Assembly (NCBI GenBank): GCA_016801885.1
Contig: JAFBJY010001449.1
Coordinates: forward strand, 1 to 64,000
Reading direction: 5' to 3'
DNA from: Toxotes chatareus
Taxonomy: Eukaryota > Chordata > Actinopteri > Toxotidae
Length of the DNA stretch: 64,000 nucleotides
This document shows positions 11,525 to 20,339 of the stretch, one piece after another; position 1 is the first letter of the stretch; each line of letters begins with the position of its first letter. Position numbers and translations under genes: made by a program. The notes under the pieces were generated by a model. That model was not told the origin of the DNA. It did no database searches and worked only from the letters and a program-made list of their open reading frames with translations.

Positions 11525-11870
11525 TGGGGCAGCCGTGGTGCAGAACATTAAGAGTGCAGCTTTGGACTTTGGCCTATGATCAGAGGGTTGTGGGTTCGAT
11601 CCCTCGATCAAGCGCAAAAAATGGATACGGTGGTGGTGAAGGAGACGTGTCTCCCCTGCCTCTGCGAAAATGGCTGTGGTGCCACTGAGCAAGGCACTGA
11701 TCCACACCAGCTTCCCGGGCGCCTCACTAGGCAGCCCCCTGCCCCAGCGTCTCTAGTGCATGTGCACGCTTGTGTGTGTGTGTTTCGTTCACTTGGTGTG
11801 GGTAAAATACAGCGAGTAATTTCTCCAGGAGGGATCAATAAAGCCATTAAAATTAAATTAAAATTTTTTA
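11525..11870 (+). mobile_element. tRNA-derived SINE
   Basis: The element begins GGGGCAGCCGTGGTGCAGAA and has a Pol III B box (GGGTTCGATCCC, about 11592-11603). After a short body and a GT run it ends near the GAGGGATCAATAAAGCC tail followed by AAATTAAA repeats. It is head-to-tail with the truncated SINE head at 11216, with the tRNA-Gln gene between them. The head is tRNA-related but too diverged to be a tRNA gene. Confidence 0.7.
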
Positions 11871-13631
11871 AAAGAGATACTGACAGATCAGGAAATTTCT
11901 CGACTTAAAAAAACTGATACTGAAAGCCAAGACTCAAGTAACCACTGCTGGCATCTAAACACACTCTGTTCCTGTCTCTGTTTCTTCTTCTCTGTTGTTT
12001 AGTTTCTTTTAGCTCTGCACTCTCCATGTGTGACTTAACAGTGGGCACTCTTAATCTTAATGGGGCAAGAGATAGACTTAAAAGAGCTGCTCTTTTTAAG
12101 CTGATGGAACTAAAGAAAGTTGATGTTCTGATGATCCAGGAAACCCACAGTAACCTGGAGAATGAAGTTGACTGGAGGCAGACAGGCGTATTTGAGCCAT
12201 AAGTGCAGCTGTAGCGGGGGGTGGGGATTGTCTTCTCCAGAAGTTTCAGTCCTTCCTCTTGTGTAGTTGAGGAAATCATCAAAGGCTGTTTAATGAAAAT
12301 CACAGCTCAGTATGAAAAGGTGACTCTAGTTTTTGTTAATATCTATGCACCAACCCATGGGGTGGACAGAGTGTTAGTGCTGAATGAACTGTGTGACAGA
12401 CTGAGGGAGGTGATGGCTTCTGTCATACACACAGACTTAATGTGTACCTGGCAGGCTGATAAATGATAACATCACTCTAATTGGAGATGTCTTTGAGGTT
12501 TCTGGCTCACTGGGTGAAGATACTGGGCTGATCTCCATAGATCAGGAAAGAGCTTTTGACCGGGGTAGACCAGTATATGTGGCAAACTTTAGCTGCTTTT
12601 GGGTTGAGCTCAGGTTTTATTGCCATGATCCAGGTTCCTTACGGTGACATTGCGAGTGTGAAAATGAATGGGGGCCTTAGTGCTCCTTTTGATGTTCAGA
12701 GAGGGGTCAGACAGGGATATCCTCTGTCTGGGATGTTGTACAGTCTGGCCATAGAGCCTCTTCTTCACAAACTAAGACATGACCTGGTGTTTATTTTCCT
12801 GGCTGTGATATCCCTGTGTCATTGTCAGCATATGCTGATGACATCATGCTGCTTTTAGGCTCCATTTTTTACAAAGGCTGCTCACTGGACCTGCAGACCT
12901 GGTGTGGAGGGCTATGTCCCAATGCATCCTGAGACAGTTGGGTGGGATGGGATTGGACTTGTCAATGGACTCTAAGAAGTTGTGTACCTCGTCCCTACCT
13001 GCATTTTATAAACGTGTTTTTTCTGTGTGGAATTTGGTGAACAGGAGGCAGGAGCGAGGAAATTCTCTGCACTGGCTCCTACAAGAAGCAGTACTGTTTG
13101 GAGGATCTTTGGACTGTCCAGTATGGGGTGAACACACTTTTTCTAGGCTTTTCCAATCTGCAGACCTGTACATTCTGGGTGAGGTAGTGGAGCTGGCTGG
13201 ACCTCAGTTGGAAAAGCCTGTGTGTGGCTGCATCCCTTGGGGTGAAATCTGAGCGAGTCATCAATCAGCTTCTTGGGCTCTGGAGAGAGAAGCTGACGGG
13301 ACAAAAACTCACTCTTATAAAGGATTTTTCTGTTGGTACGGTACTACCTAATGGGGCTGACTCTTTTCCTAACATCAGACTGCTTCCAGATTTAGAAATT
13401 GATCAGGTATGTTACTTGAGCCAATCAATCCTGCAGGTGTTTCCTTGTTGGGCACCTCAGGAAAGATTTTATACAGACTGATGGTAAAGACTCTAAATAG
13501 AGACAAACTGAGTGGGCGCATCCACATTCCTTGGAAGACTCATCTGAACTCCATCCCAGATGTCAGGCCAACATGGAACTCTCTGTATAAACCTCCACTG
13601 GCAAAGAAACATGCAAACTTACATCTGTGTA

Positions 13632-13790
13632 GGTTCTCATTCATCCAAGTCATTGTGTCCTAAGGGTTGATTAAAGGCAACTGGACCTCTTATTTTGAAG
13701 CTTGAATGAAATCAAGTTGCTTTCAATCAACCCTTAGGACTGGACTTCTTATTTGAAGCTTGATTTGATTCAAGTGAGGTTTTGCATGCA
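13632..13790. repeat. Foldback/palindromic repeat
   Basis: CCTAAGGGTTGATTAAAGGC at 13659 pairs with the inverted arm ending ATCAACCCTTAGG at 13738, giving two arms of about 24 nt around a 32-nt centre. The centre (CTCTTATTTTGAAGCTTGA) is then repeated directly at 13747-13764. The block starts right where the Tx1-type LINE ORF2 stops (13631), at an AGGTTCTCATTCATCC edge. It looks like the end of a MITE-like element of unknown class. Confidence 0.5.
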
Positions 13791-13819
13791 GGACTATGTA
13801 GTGGAGTATTCTCGCAGTG

Positions 13820-13872
13820 GCATTAGGCTACTTTTACTGAAGTAAGGCATCTCAATACTTTGTACACCACTG
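13820..13872 (-). mobile_element. hAT element end
   Basis: Read on the minus strand, the segment begins CAGTGGTGTACAAAGTATTG and continues with CTTCAGTAAAAGTAG. This is the common terminal pattern of teleost hAT-type elements (CAG..GTG, then short GTA-rich motifs). Only the end is visible and no transposase is present. Confidence 0.45.
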
Positions 13873-13904
13873 GTTACAAGATGTTTGTCTTTATTTATAT
13901 TTAG

Positions 13905-14819
13905 AAATGGATTCCCGAAAGGGACATGTTCCTCCCGGCCACCTGGACCAGGTCACCCAGGCCCACCACAGTGGAAGCCCCACTGGCGCGTGCACGGTCC
14001 CGTTCTCGAGACGCACACCCAGGCCCCGGCATGCCTGGACACCCCATCCAGGCTCCCATTGTGGATGGCCATCCCGCCCAGGCCCCTGGCGTTCCCAGCT
14101 CTTCTGGGTCTTCCACCCAGGCTCCTGACGTGCTTGCTGGCTACTGAGCGGTGGATGCCTCCCTCACAGCCAGAAAATGTAAGCAGTGTTTCTGACTTTA
14201 ATTTACACTGCAGTTATTACATTGTCTGCCTTTAAAGGATAGAAAAATCTATTTAAATAATGTCATCTATCTATTAAGTTGTTGCTACCTTGTTCCCCTT
14301 TAATAGATGTAACATATTGTCATAAATATGAGCCATCTTCATTAACTAACTTGTCTTCTTTTATTCTTGTTTTCTTCCCACAGATACAGTTTGGATCATG
14401 GGTGACAGCTATGTCAGACGTGCTGCCCAGAAAGCTGCAGCGACCATGGGGAGTGACCTCAGCGTGCCAGGTGTCCGCATCTGCTGGTTCGGCTGGGGTG
14501 GACTGCGGTGGAAAGGCCTCCTTCCTGTCGACATGGGAGATGTGAGGAGTGTCAAGCTGGTAAACATGAGGAAGGAAGATGTTCATCATCTTCACCAACA
14601 ACACCCTGGCACCTTCATCATGTTTTCAGCTTTGACACCAAGGTGTCAGTGGAGGGCTTCTGTTGCTAACTCAGGGAAACTCGACAAATCCAGGAGATTT
14701 GTTAACAGCAATGGCTACATTTGTGCACTTTGAATGGTGCCATGATAGAACACCCTCTCATTAAGCATGACAGTCCAGGGCTATATTTAAAAGACGGCGT
14801 TCATTTGACACCAAAGTGA
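13905..14819 (+). pseudogene. SGNH-hydrolase-domain gene fragment, spliced
   Basis: Two exons are visible. Exon 1 (13905-14178) follows TTTATATTTAG and encodes a proline-rich linker with repeated APG/QAP motifs (HPIQAPIVDGHPAQAPG). The intron is 14179-14383 (GTAAGC ... TTCTTCCCACAG). Exon 2 starts with DTVWIMGDSYVRRAA, which carries the GDS block I of the SGNH hydrolase fold. It continues with FGWGGLRWKGLLP, then VNMRKED and FIMFSALTPRCQW. The conserved His block is KDGVHLTPK at 14790-14816, in a shifted frame. The GxND block expected between LLP and the VK segment is missing, so the catalytic set is incomplete. Similar domains travel with tyrosine-recombinase (Ngaro/DIRS-like) retroelements in fish. 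A mobile origin is therefore inferred, although no recombinase is seen here. Confidence 0.65.
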
Positions 14820-15300
14820 AATGACATCTTTTTAAGTACTTTGGGCAGTAGTCTTAAAGACCACCTCCAAAGGCAGTGAGTTTCTTACACTGCATTTGAA
14901 TGTGGCCTTTATGACAAAATTTTTTAGGCCTAAATATATCCCTCCGACTGTCATGTCTAATGTAATGTAAAATTAACAGAAACCAACATATGTAGCCACA
15001 ACACTGTTTCCACTTCTGCTCTTCCTCATCCCTTTCCTTTGCAGTCCACCTCACCACCTCATGGATTCTGCTGCTCTCTGGGCACCACATTGGGCATAGA
15101 TGTTGCTGCTCCCTGAGGCCATGAACATCTGAGCCATACACCTCTCAGCTCTGAAGCCACATCTGACTGTTTTTAATTTAAAAGTTTATTACTGATTATA
15201 ATTCCAAATACTGTACACCTGCTTTGTTTTGTTTGTTGAAATAGAAAATTGACTATAATTGAAATTATTGTCATGGTAGCCCATATTCAAATAAATTATT
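14820..15300 (+). other. 3'-flanking sequence of SGNH fragment
   Basis: Non-coding sequence downstream of the His block, ending near an AATAAA at 15290-15295 that could be its polyadenylation signal. A minus-strand frame of 95 codons (14854-15141) shows no domain. Confidence 0.35.
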
Positions 15301-16340
15301 TTCACAGTTGCACTCCTTTTGTCTTCTACACTTACCAAAAATGTTGAAAGTGTCGGTATAAAGGACTATCTCTAAACATGATTAACTGATTTTAATAAGG
15401 TTTTTTTTAATAGATACATGGTAAGATGCATGCTAAACCTCCAATTCCAAAGAAAGTCCCCAAAAACACAATTTCTGAGTAATATCCCCACGATGTATGA
15501 AAAATCAGTCAAAAAGTAGTCATAAATTCATAAGTATATACAACATGTTATTAACTTTCATCACCAAAATATTACTACATTACGTTTGTTAACTGATCAA
15601 TGGCTGTTTGTACTGTGCTTTACTCTTGGTTGATTTAGTCTGACCCAGTTTATAAAAGACAAGGAATGGGAACATGCAACACGAGACAAACGTAACTTAG
15701 GAGTATAGGCACGGGACAAAAGGATAAATAAAAAAATATATATAAAAATTACATATAATAGGGGATAACATCATAACACAAAGAACATCGCATCCCTGAA
15801 CTGCATTTAAGAACAAACAAGCAAACAGGCACACAAACAAGCCAAAGACGTAGCTCACATCACATTACTTTATCCCAAATCATGTCTACTGTCCCATAGG
15901 ATCACCATAACAATTTGATCAGCCTTAATGAAAACAAAATTCCACCATAAACTTCTCATAATTTTAAATTAAATTTTCTGTTAATACATGTTATATACAG
16001 CAAAATCCAAAATAATACTGATTTAACCTAAACTTTCTTAAATAGCACATCTAAAAAAAAATCCAAATAACAATGGATGTAACATCTTTTTACATAAAAC
16101 CTATGTAAATTATAAATCATAAAATGATTTATGAACTTTTTTAAATCAATATTTTCGTGTATATATGTATATATATATATGCTGAACAATTATTTGATTT
16201 TTTCTTATGAGGATTTTGTGTTTTTTAATAACAATCTGCAGAACAGCTCAACTTTAGCACAATTACTGAAACTATCCACACAAACATTGACCAGGGAGGT
16301 TGCATATGTATTTCAGTCGTGTTACAGTATTTCAAAGCTC
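15301..16340. other. AT-rich stretch without gene
   Basis: Very AT-rich sequence with only short frames. It may be the 3' flank of the P-element remnant that lies further right on the minus strand, but no terminal repeat was identified. Confidence 0.4.
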
Positions 16341-16344
16341 AATA

Positions 16345-16725
16345 TCGTCTTAGGCCCCGTTCATGCAGGCTCTAAGAGATAAAGAAATCTGTGCTATACT
16401 GACACGGACAAGCTCATGACAAGTTATTTAACAGATCTATATCTTCTTAGGCCCCATGCAGGCTCTAGTCTAGGAGATAAAGAAATGGTTTTATACTGAC
16501 ACAGACAGGCCCATGTCAAGTATGACATTAAACAGCGATATCAAAAGTGGTTTCAGGTCAGCTCAATGTCAAACGCTCTTTCTGTTTCAGATAATACTTA
16601 GGCTCCATTCATAATTTTCAACAGTTGATAAAGCTAACATTACAACTGATTTGAGACAACACATGTACTTCCTTAGAATGCATACATTGAAAGTTACTTT
16701 GGCCCCGTTCATGCAGGCTCAGTTA
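16345..16725. repeat. Short tandem-like repeat (about 97 bp)
   Basis: The phrase TTAGGCCCCGTTCATGCAGG (16350-16369) starts a unit of about 97 bp that includes AGAGATAAAGAAAT and a TATACTGACACGGACA segment. A second copy with small deletions begins at 16447, and the head alone (GGCCCCGTTCATGCAGGCTC) returns at 16701-16720. It lies downstream of the P-element transposase remnant and might be its subterminal repeat. Confidence 0.5.
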
Positions 16726-16939
16726 GGCTCACAGTTTTCTTCAGTCCAACTCGGGCAAGTCTGTCCACTACAAAAACGATGCAAATTGGCCACATTCTGA
16801 CATGCATGTATAACAAGATACTGTACACAAATGAAAATATTTGTCATTATTTACATATTTACATTACATAATATACATATGTACAAAGTAAATGCATATT
16901 CGCAAATACATATTTACAAATATATACATGATTATATAT

Positions 16940-18090
16940 ACACACATACATATACATACAATATATATATATATATACACACACGCACACACACACCCCC
17001 ACGTAAATAAACACACGCATACACACAGAAATGGCCAGCCATCTTTTTCTTCCTCTTAATCTCCATAAAATGGATTAATTTAGTGAGTTTTTTGCGGACT
17101 ACCTTGCCCTCTTTTATTTTCTCCGTCTCTCGCCTTGCTATATGATTCGAGCAAATTTTGCAGAACCATGTAGAAGCCATCTTCACCAGCACATGGACAT
17201 GGTTAGCTTCAACACACGTCAAACATGTGGCTGTGCAGCTGTGGGAAGAGATTCTTGTCGGAACAATCAGCAAGAACCTGGGTGACAATCGCTGCTGTTG
17301 TTCCTCTTCCTTGTGGAGGCTTTCCTGCGTTGGCTTTTAAAAGATGCTGGCAACATCTTTCTGTGGTTTGACAGATTGTTGTGATGCCTGTTGATGGTTT
17401 CAGTGGGCCACCTCTGTCCTTCAAAGCCAGGAGTCGATGCACCGACTCATCACTGGTCAGGGGGCTTGCAAGTAATCCTCTTTTTCACAACAAAACCGGT
17501 GATGTAAGAGATTGCTGCTTCCTTATATTCTGACAGACTGTCAATGTCTGGAAGGTCAGGGAGGGTGTCATCTTTGGGCACAAGCACTTCCATGGGCTCC
17601 ACATCCACCCTGCATGAAATGTTAACGGTCGCAGGTGCTGAGTCGAAGATGGTTGTGTTGTCACGAAGGAGACAGTTGCCTGTGCCCTTTTTCACCTGGT
17701 GCCTTACAAGGAGGCGCTTGTATGCTGCTCGAAACTGCCTTACATTGGGGTTGTTGTCCACGTGCTCTGATTGCAGAGAAGAACAGTTCTAGGTGATCCT
17801 AGCTAAGTTTGTAGGAAAGAAGGTAACGGCATGGGGCCCCTGGCTTTTCTACTAGGTCCTCATAGATGCCAATCACACTTCTGCCACAAGCAATGAAACC
17901 GTAGATAGGCGTCTTCTTCTAAGTGGCATGCACATGTACAAGTCTGTTGTCTTTTCCTTTAAATTTGAGCCCGAGGAGAAGTTACTCATTCTTTTCCAAA
18001 ATATCCTTCTTTAGTTGATGGTTTTATGGGTGCTTTGAATCCTTTTCCAAAAGGGTTGCGACTGTTTAGGTCAGGGACAGTGATACACCT
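16940..18090 (-). pseudogene. P-element (THAP9-like) transposase remnant
   Basis: Read on the minus strand, about 18083-18020 gives DLNSRNPFGKGFKAPIKPST. After a frame break comes GIYEDLVEKPGAPCRYLLSY and KLSQDHLELFFSAIRA (about 17870-17780), the DHLELFF block typical of P-element/THAP9 transposases. The frame 17761-17450 continues NNPNVRQFRAAYKRLL and ends in SYITGFVVKKRITC. The next frames (17442-17209 and 17288-16932) carry RLLALKDRGGPLKPSTGI, KNLFPQLHSHMFD and HVLVKMASTWFCKI. At least three frame breaks occur and the THAP DNA-binding part is absent, so the copy is dead. Family assignment rests on the order of these blocks. Confidence 0.8.
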
Positions 18091-18449
18091 GGATGTGTTT
18101 CATCCAAAATAAAAATACTACCTTCTTCAACTAATACTGTATGTCAGCTTACAGGGAGTCTGAAGACACCAACCACCAACAGTGTGAGCTGCACACTGAA
18201 TGTGATATTTCAGTGTTCTTTGAATTAAACATTGTGAGTCCTCATATTAAAATGTGAAGCTGAAGGAGCTGGAAAAGTAAAACACAAAACTGTAATACAA
18301 ACCCATTCAAATAGGATTTTCCATTGTGTTGGTTGTAGTCACATCAAGTCATGATATGAATGGTCACTAACACTCAAACTGTGCTGGAACAGTGAAAAAA
18401 GTGTTTTTCCACTTTACTGCACAGCAAATGAAGTTGTTGATCTGAGCTT
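18091..18449. other. No supported gene
   Basis: Between the transposase remnant and the duplicated unit I see no reading frame, element end or repeat. Confidence 0.35.
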
Positions 18450-18794
18450 CTACTAAAGCACTGCCAACTCACTGATAACTACAATCAATATTCCTACAAC
18501 TTTTTCCCAGCTAAGCAGGAAAAGTTTGGTTTGCATTATCAGTAACATAACATAGCTCTGATATGGCTGTAACTGATCAGTAAACAGTGACATAAGGCTG
18601 ATATCCCAAAGTACAAACAAGAGCACAGGAGTGAGACTAAACTCCAAACTGTAGAGACTGAGGTAGAAGCTGCAAAAGTCCTGAGAGCTGAAAACAGAGA
18701 GACGTTTTAGAACAGAGCTTTCTCTCTAATCTTCAGCATAGATACACAAGTTTAGCTACTGAAGACACAGCTAAGGAGAGGAGAATGTTAAGAG

Positions 18795-19095
18795 TTGGCA
18801 ATGGCTGGCTGTGTTACCAAGCCGGGTCACAGCAGCAGTGCAGCCATCCCCTACTACCCTGGAACATTGTGTTCCCAGAATGCAGGTTTACTTGTGGTTC
18901 CTAAAGTCTCCAATAGAGAGAATGGGAGGCAGAGCCCTCAGATATCAGGCTCCTCTACTGTGGAACCATCTACTAGTTTGGGTCTTGGAGGCAGACGCCC
19001 TCTCCATGTTTAAGAGGAGGCTTCAAACTTTCCCTTTTGATGAACCTTACAGTCAGAGCTGAGTAAGGCTTTCCTGAATGAGCCACTAGTTATGC
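18795..19095 (+). mobile_element. LINE C-terminal fragment (copy in unit C)
   Basis: This is the same L2/CR1-type ORF2 C-terminal block as at 8590-8910, here on the plus strand. IPYYPGTLCSQNAGLLVVPK runs from about 18848, followed in another frame by QAPLLWNHLLVWVLEADAL and FPFDEPYSQS. The LINE tail with CTAGTTATGCTGCTATAG follows at 19085-19102. Confidence 0.7.
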
Positions 19096-19593
19096 TGCTA
19101 TAGGTCTACACTGCTGGAAGACTTCACATGATGCACTGATTTCCTCTCTCCTCCTCTCCCTCTCCATCTGTACACATTCATATCCCATTAATGTATGTTA
19201 CTAACTGCAGAGTCTGGATCTGTGGCTTCAGGCAAACTACTGTTCCACATGCAAAGCACTGGTGGTTGATCTCCAACAGAAATGAAAAAAAAACTTGGAG
19301 GACGCCTGTTTCAACTATATAAGTCAGACTGCTGAAGCCTCATGTTTGCTTCTTTTGAACTTTTGAACCACAAATGATTTCAATTTACATAAAAGCATGT
19401 GAATGTTTTTGAACATTTGAAGTTTAAAAGACAAACTTGAAAAAAAATAGGCACCTTTCCTTTAACACAAACCATAATGCAGACAAAAATGGAAACCTAA
19501 GTTGACAATATGAAAATCTCACAGATACAATCAGCATAAATAAACTGAACATGTACTGAAACCTTTGGGCTGAAGTTCTTGTGTGATTAGACA

Positions 19594-19857
19594 TCATGCC
19601 AATTTAACAAACATCCCACTGAACTTAAACACTGACATCAAAAAAGGTTTTGACTCACTGAAAACCTTGGAGCTGATCTGGACTTTCCTGTAGTTTCCTC
19701 TTGTCCTTGTAACAGCAGTAGCTCCTCCCTTCCTTGTCAATAATTGTGCAGAAATATCTGAGTGCTTCTTTCTTCCTAAATCATGAGCAAGTCCTGTCCA
19801 GTCCAACTGTTTCTGCTCCTGTTTGACTTCTGAACTTGTCTCTGGCTGTGTGTCCAC
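19594..19857 (-). CDS. Small repeated ORF of unknown function (copy C)
   Basis: This is an 87-codon frame nearly identical to those at 2606-2863 and 7765-8022. It differs mainly at the C-terminus (SKVFSESKPFLMSV). No domain is recognised, and recent duplication explains the similarity. Whether it is translated cannot be judged from this window. Confidence 0.2.
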   Translation of the reverse strand: MDTQPETSSEVKQEQKQLDWTGLAHDLGRKKHSDISAQLLTRKGGATAVTRTRGNYRKVQISSKVFSESKPFLMSVFKFSGMFVKLA

Positions 19858-19914
19858 TTACTGCAGCCTGTGACATCAGACTGTAGAATGTTGATACATC
19901 AAAGGCATCAAAGG

Positions 19915-19969
<55 letters not shown>

Positions 19970-20339
19970 TTGTTGTCTTAATATAGTAATGAGGACACAT
20001 CATAACTGAAAGCCTAACACTAACCAAAAAATAACCCATACTAATGATATTCAATCTTCCCAAAAATACCAAATGAATTACAACAATAAGCACTCAGGAC
20101 CATTCAGCTGGGTTGGTGAATTCAGCACCAAGGACAGCAGCAGCTGAACTGTACACAACTACATGTACTAACACACAGCAAATTCACAAAGTACTAAAAT
20201 CTGGAGTCAGGCAAAAAAGTGTGAAAGAGTTACATTTCTGGAGTTTATTTTATAACTCTGACTACAGTTTGTGTTAAGGTGTACACCCAGGCCGAGTTGA
20301 ATTTTGGACTTTATTCCCTGGTGTTCAGGATCTGGTTTT

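Larger units (their letters stand above)
10191..13631 (+). mobile_element. L1/Tx1-type LINE, degenerate
   Basis: ORF1 starts at ATG 10391 (MPTVEMGAEFEKLTRRHAIK). With frameshifts it continues through IAKVNELVETGIVIQDTFTL (10562-10620), VNPAKKIIISN and MILKDNPGDLNLF (10805-10850), to about 11200. It resumes at 11880 (LTDQEISRLKK) after a nested block. ORF2 starts at 12026 with the endonuclease N-terminus (TLNLNGARDRLKR, then IQETHSN), and the ORF at 12221-12466 carries VNIYAPTHGVDR. The sequence then jumps to RT motif A (DQERAFDRV, 12541-12566), motif B (GVRQGYPLSGMLYSLA, 12705-12750) and, in another frame, motif C (AYADDIMLL, 12830-12857). A C-terminal region follows to 13631. Most of the segment between endonuclease and RT is deleted. 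The 5' leader seems to be kept, unlike a simple 5'-truncated insertion. Confidence 0.8.
18450..20145 (-). repeat. Duplicated unit, copy C (inverted partner of copy B)
   Basis: The minus strand of this block matches 7446-9235 from end to end, with small indels. It contains the third copy of the small ORF (19594-19857, minus), the LINE C-terminal fragment (18795-19095, plus) and a CT/CA microsatellite at 19919-19970. On its right it touches the SAMD3-like element, in the same order as copy A and copy 1 at 1057-3025 read in reverse. Confidence 0.8.

Noticed and set aside
11525..11610. SINE head as a second tRNA gene
   Set aside because: Box B is present but the stems do not form a full cloverleaf and a SINE body follows.
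11453..11847. Reading frames over the tRNA and SINE
   Set aside because: They run through a tRNA gene and a SINE head and are by-products of those sequences.
13907..14147. Collagen-like or proline-rich protein
   Set aside because: The Pro-rich frame is the linker exon in front of the SGNH domain; there is no Gly-X-Y periodicity.
19781..20093. Frames with RERERE runs
   Set aside because: Translation of a CT/CA microsatellite.
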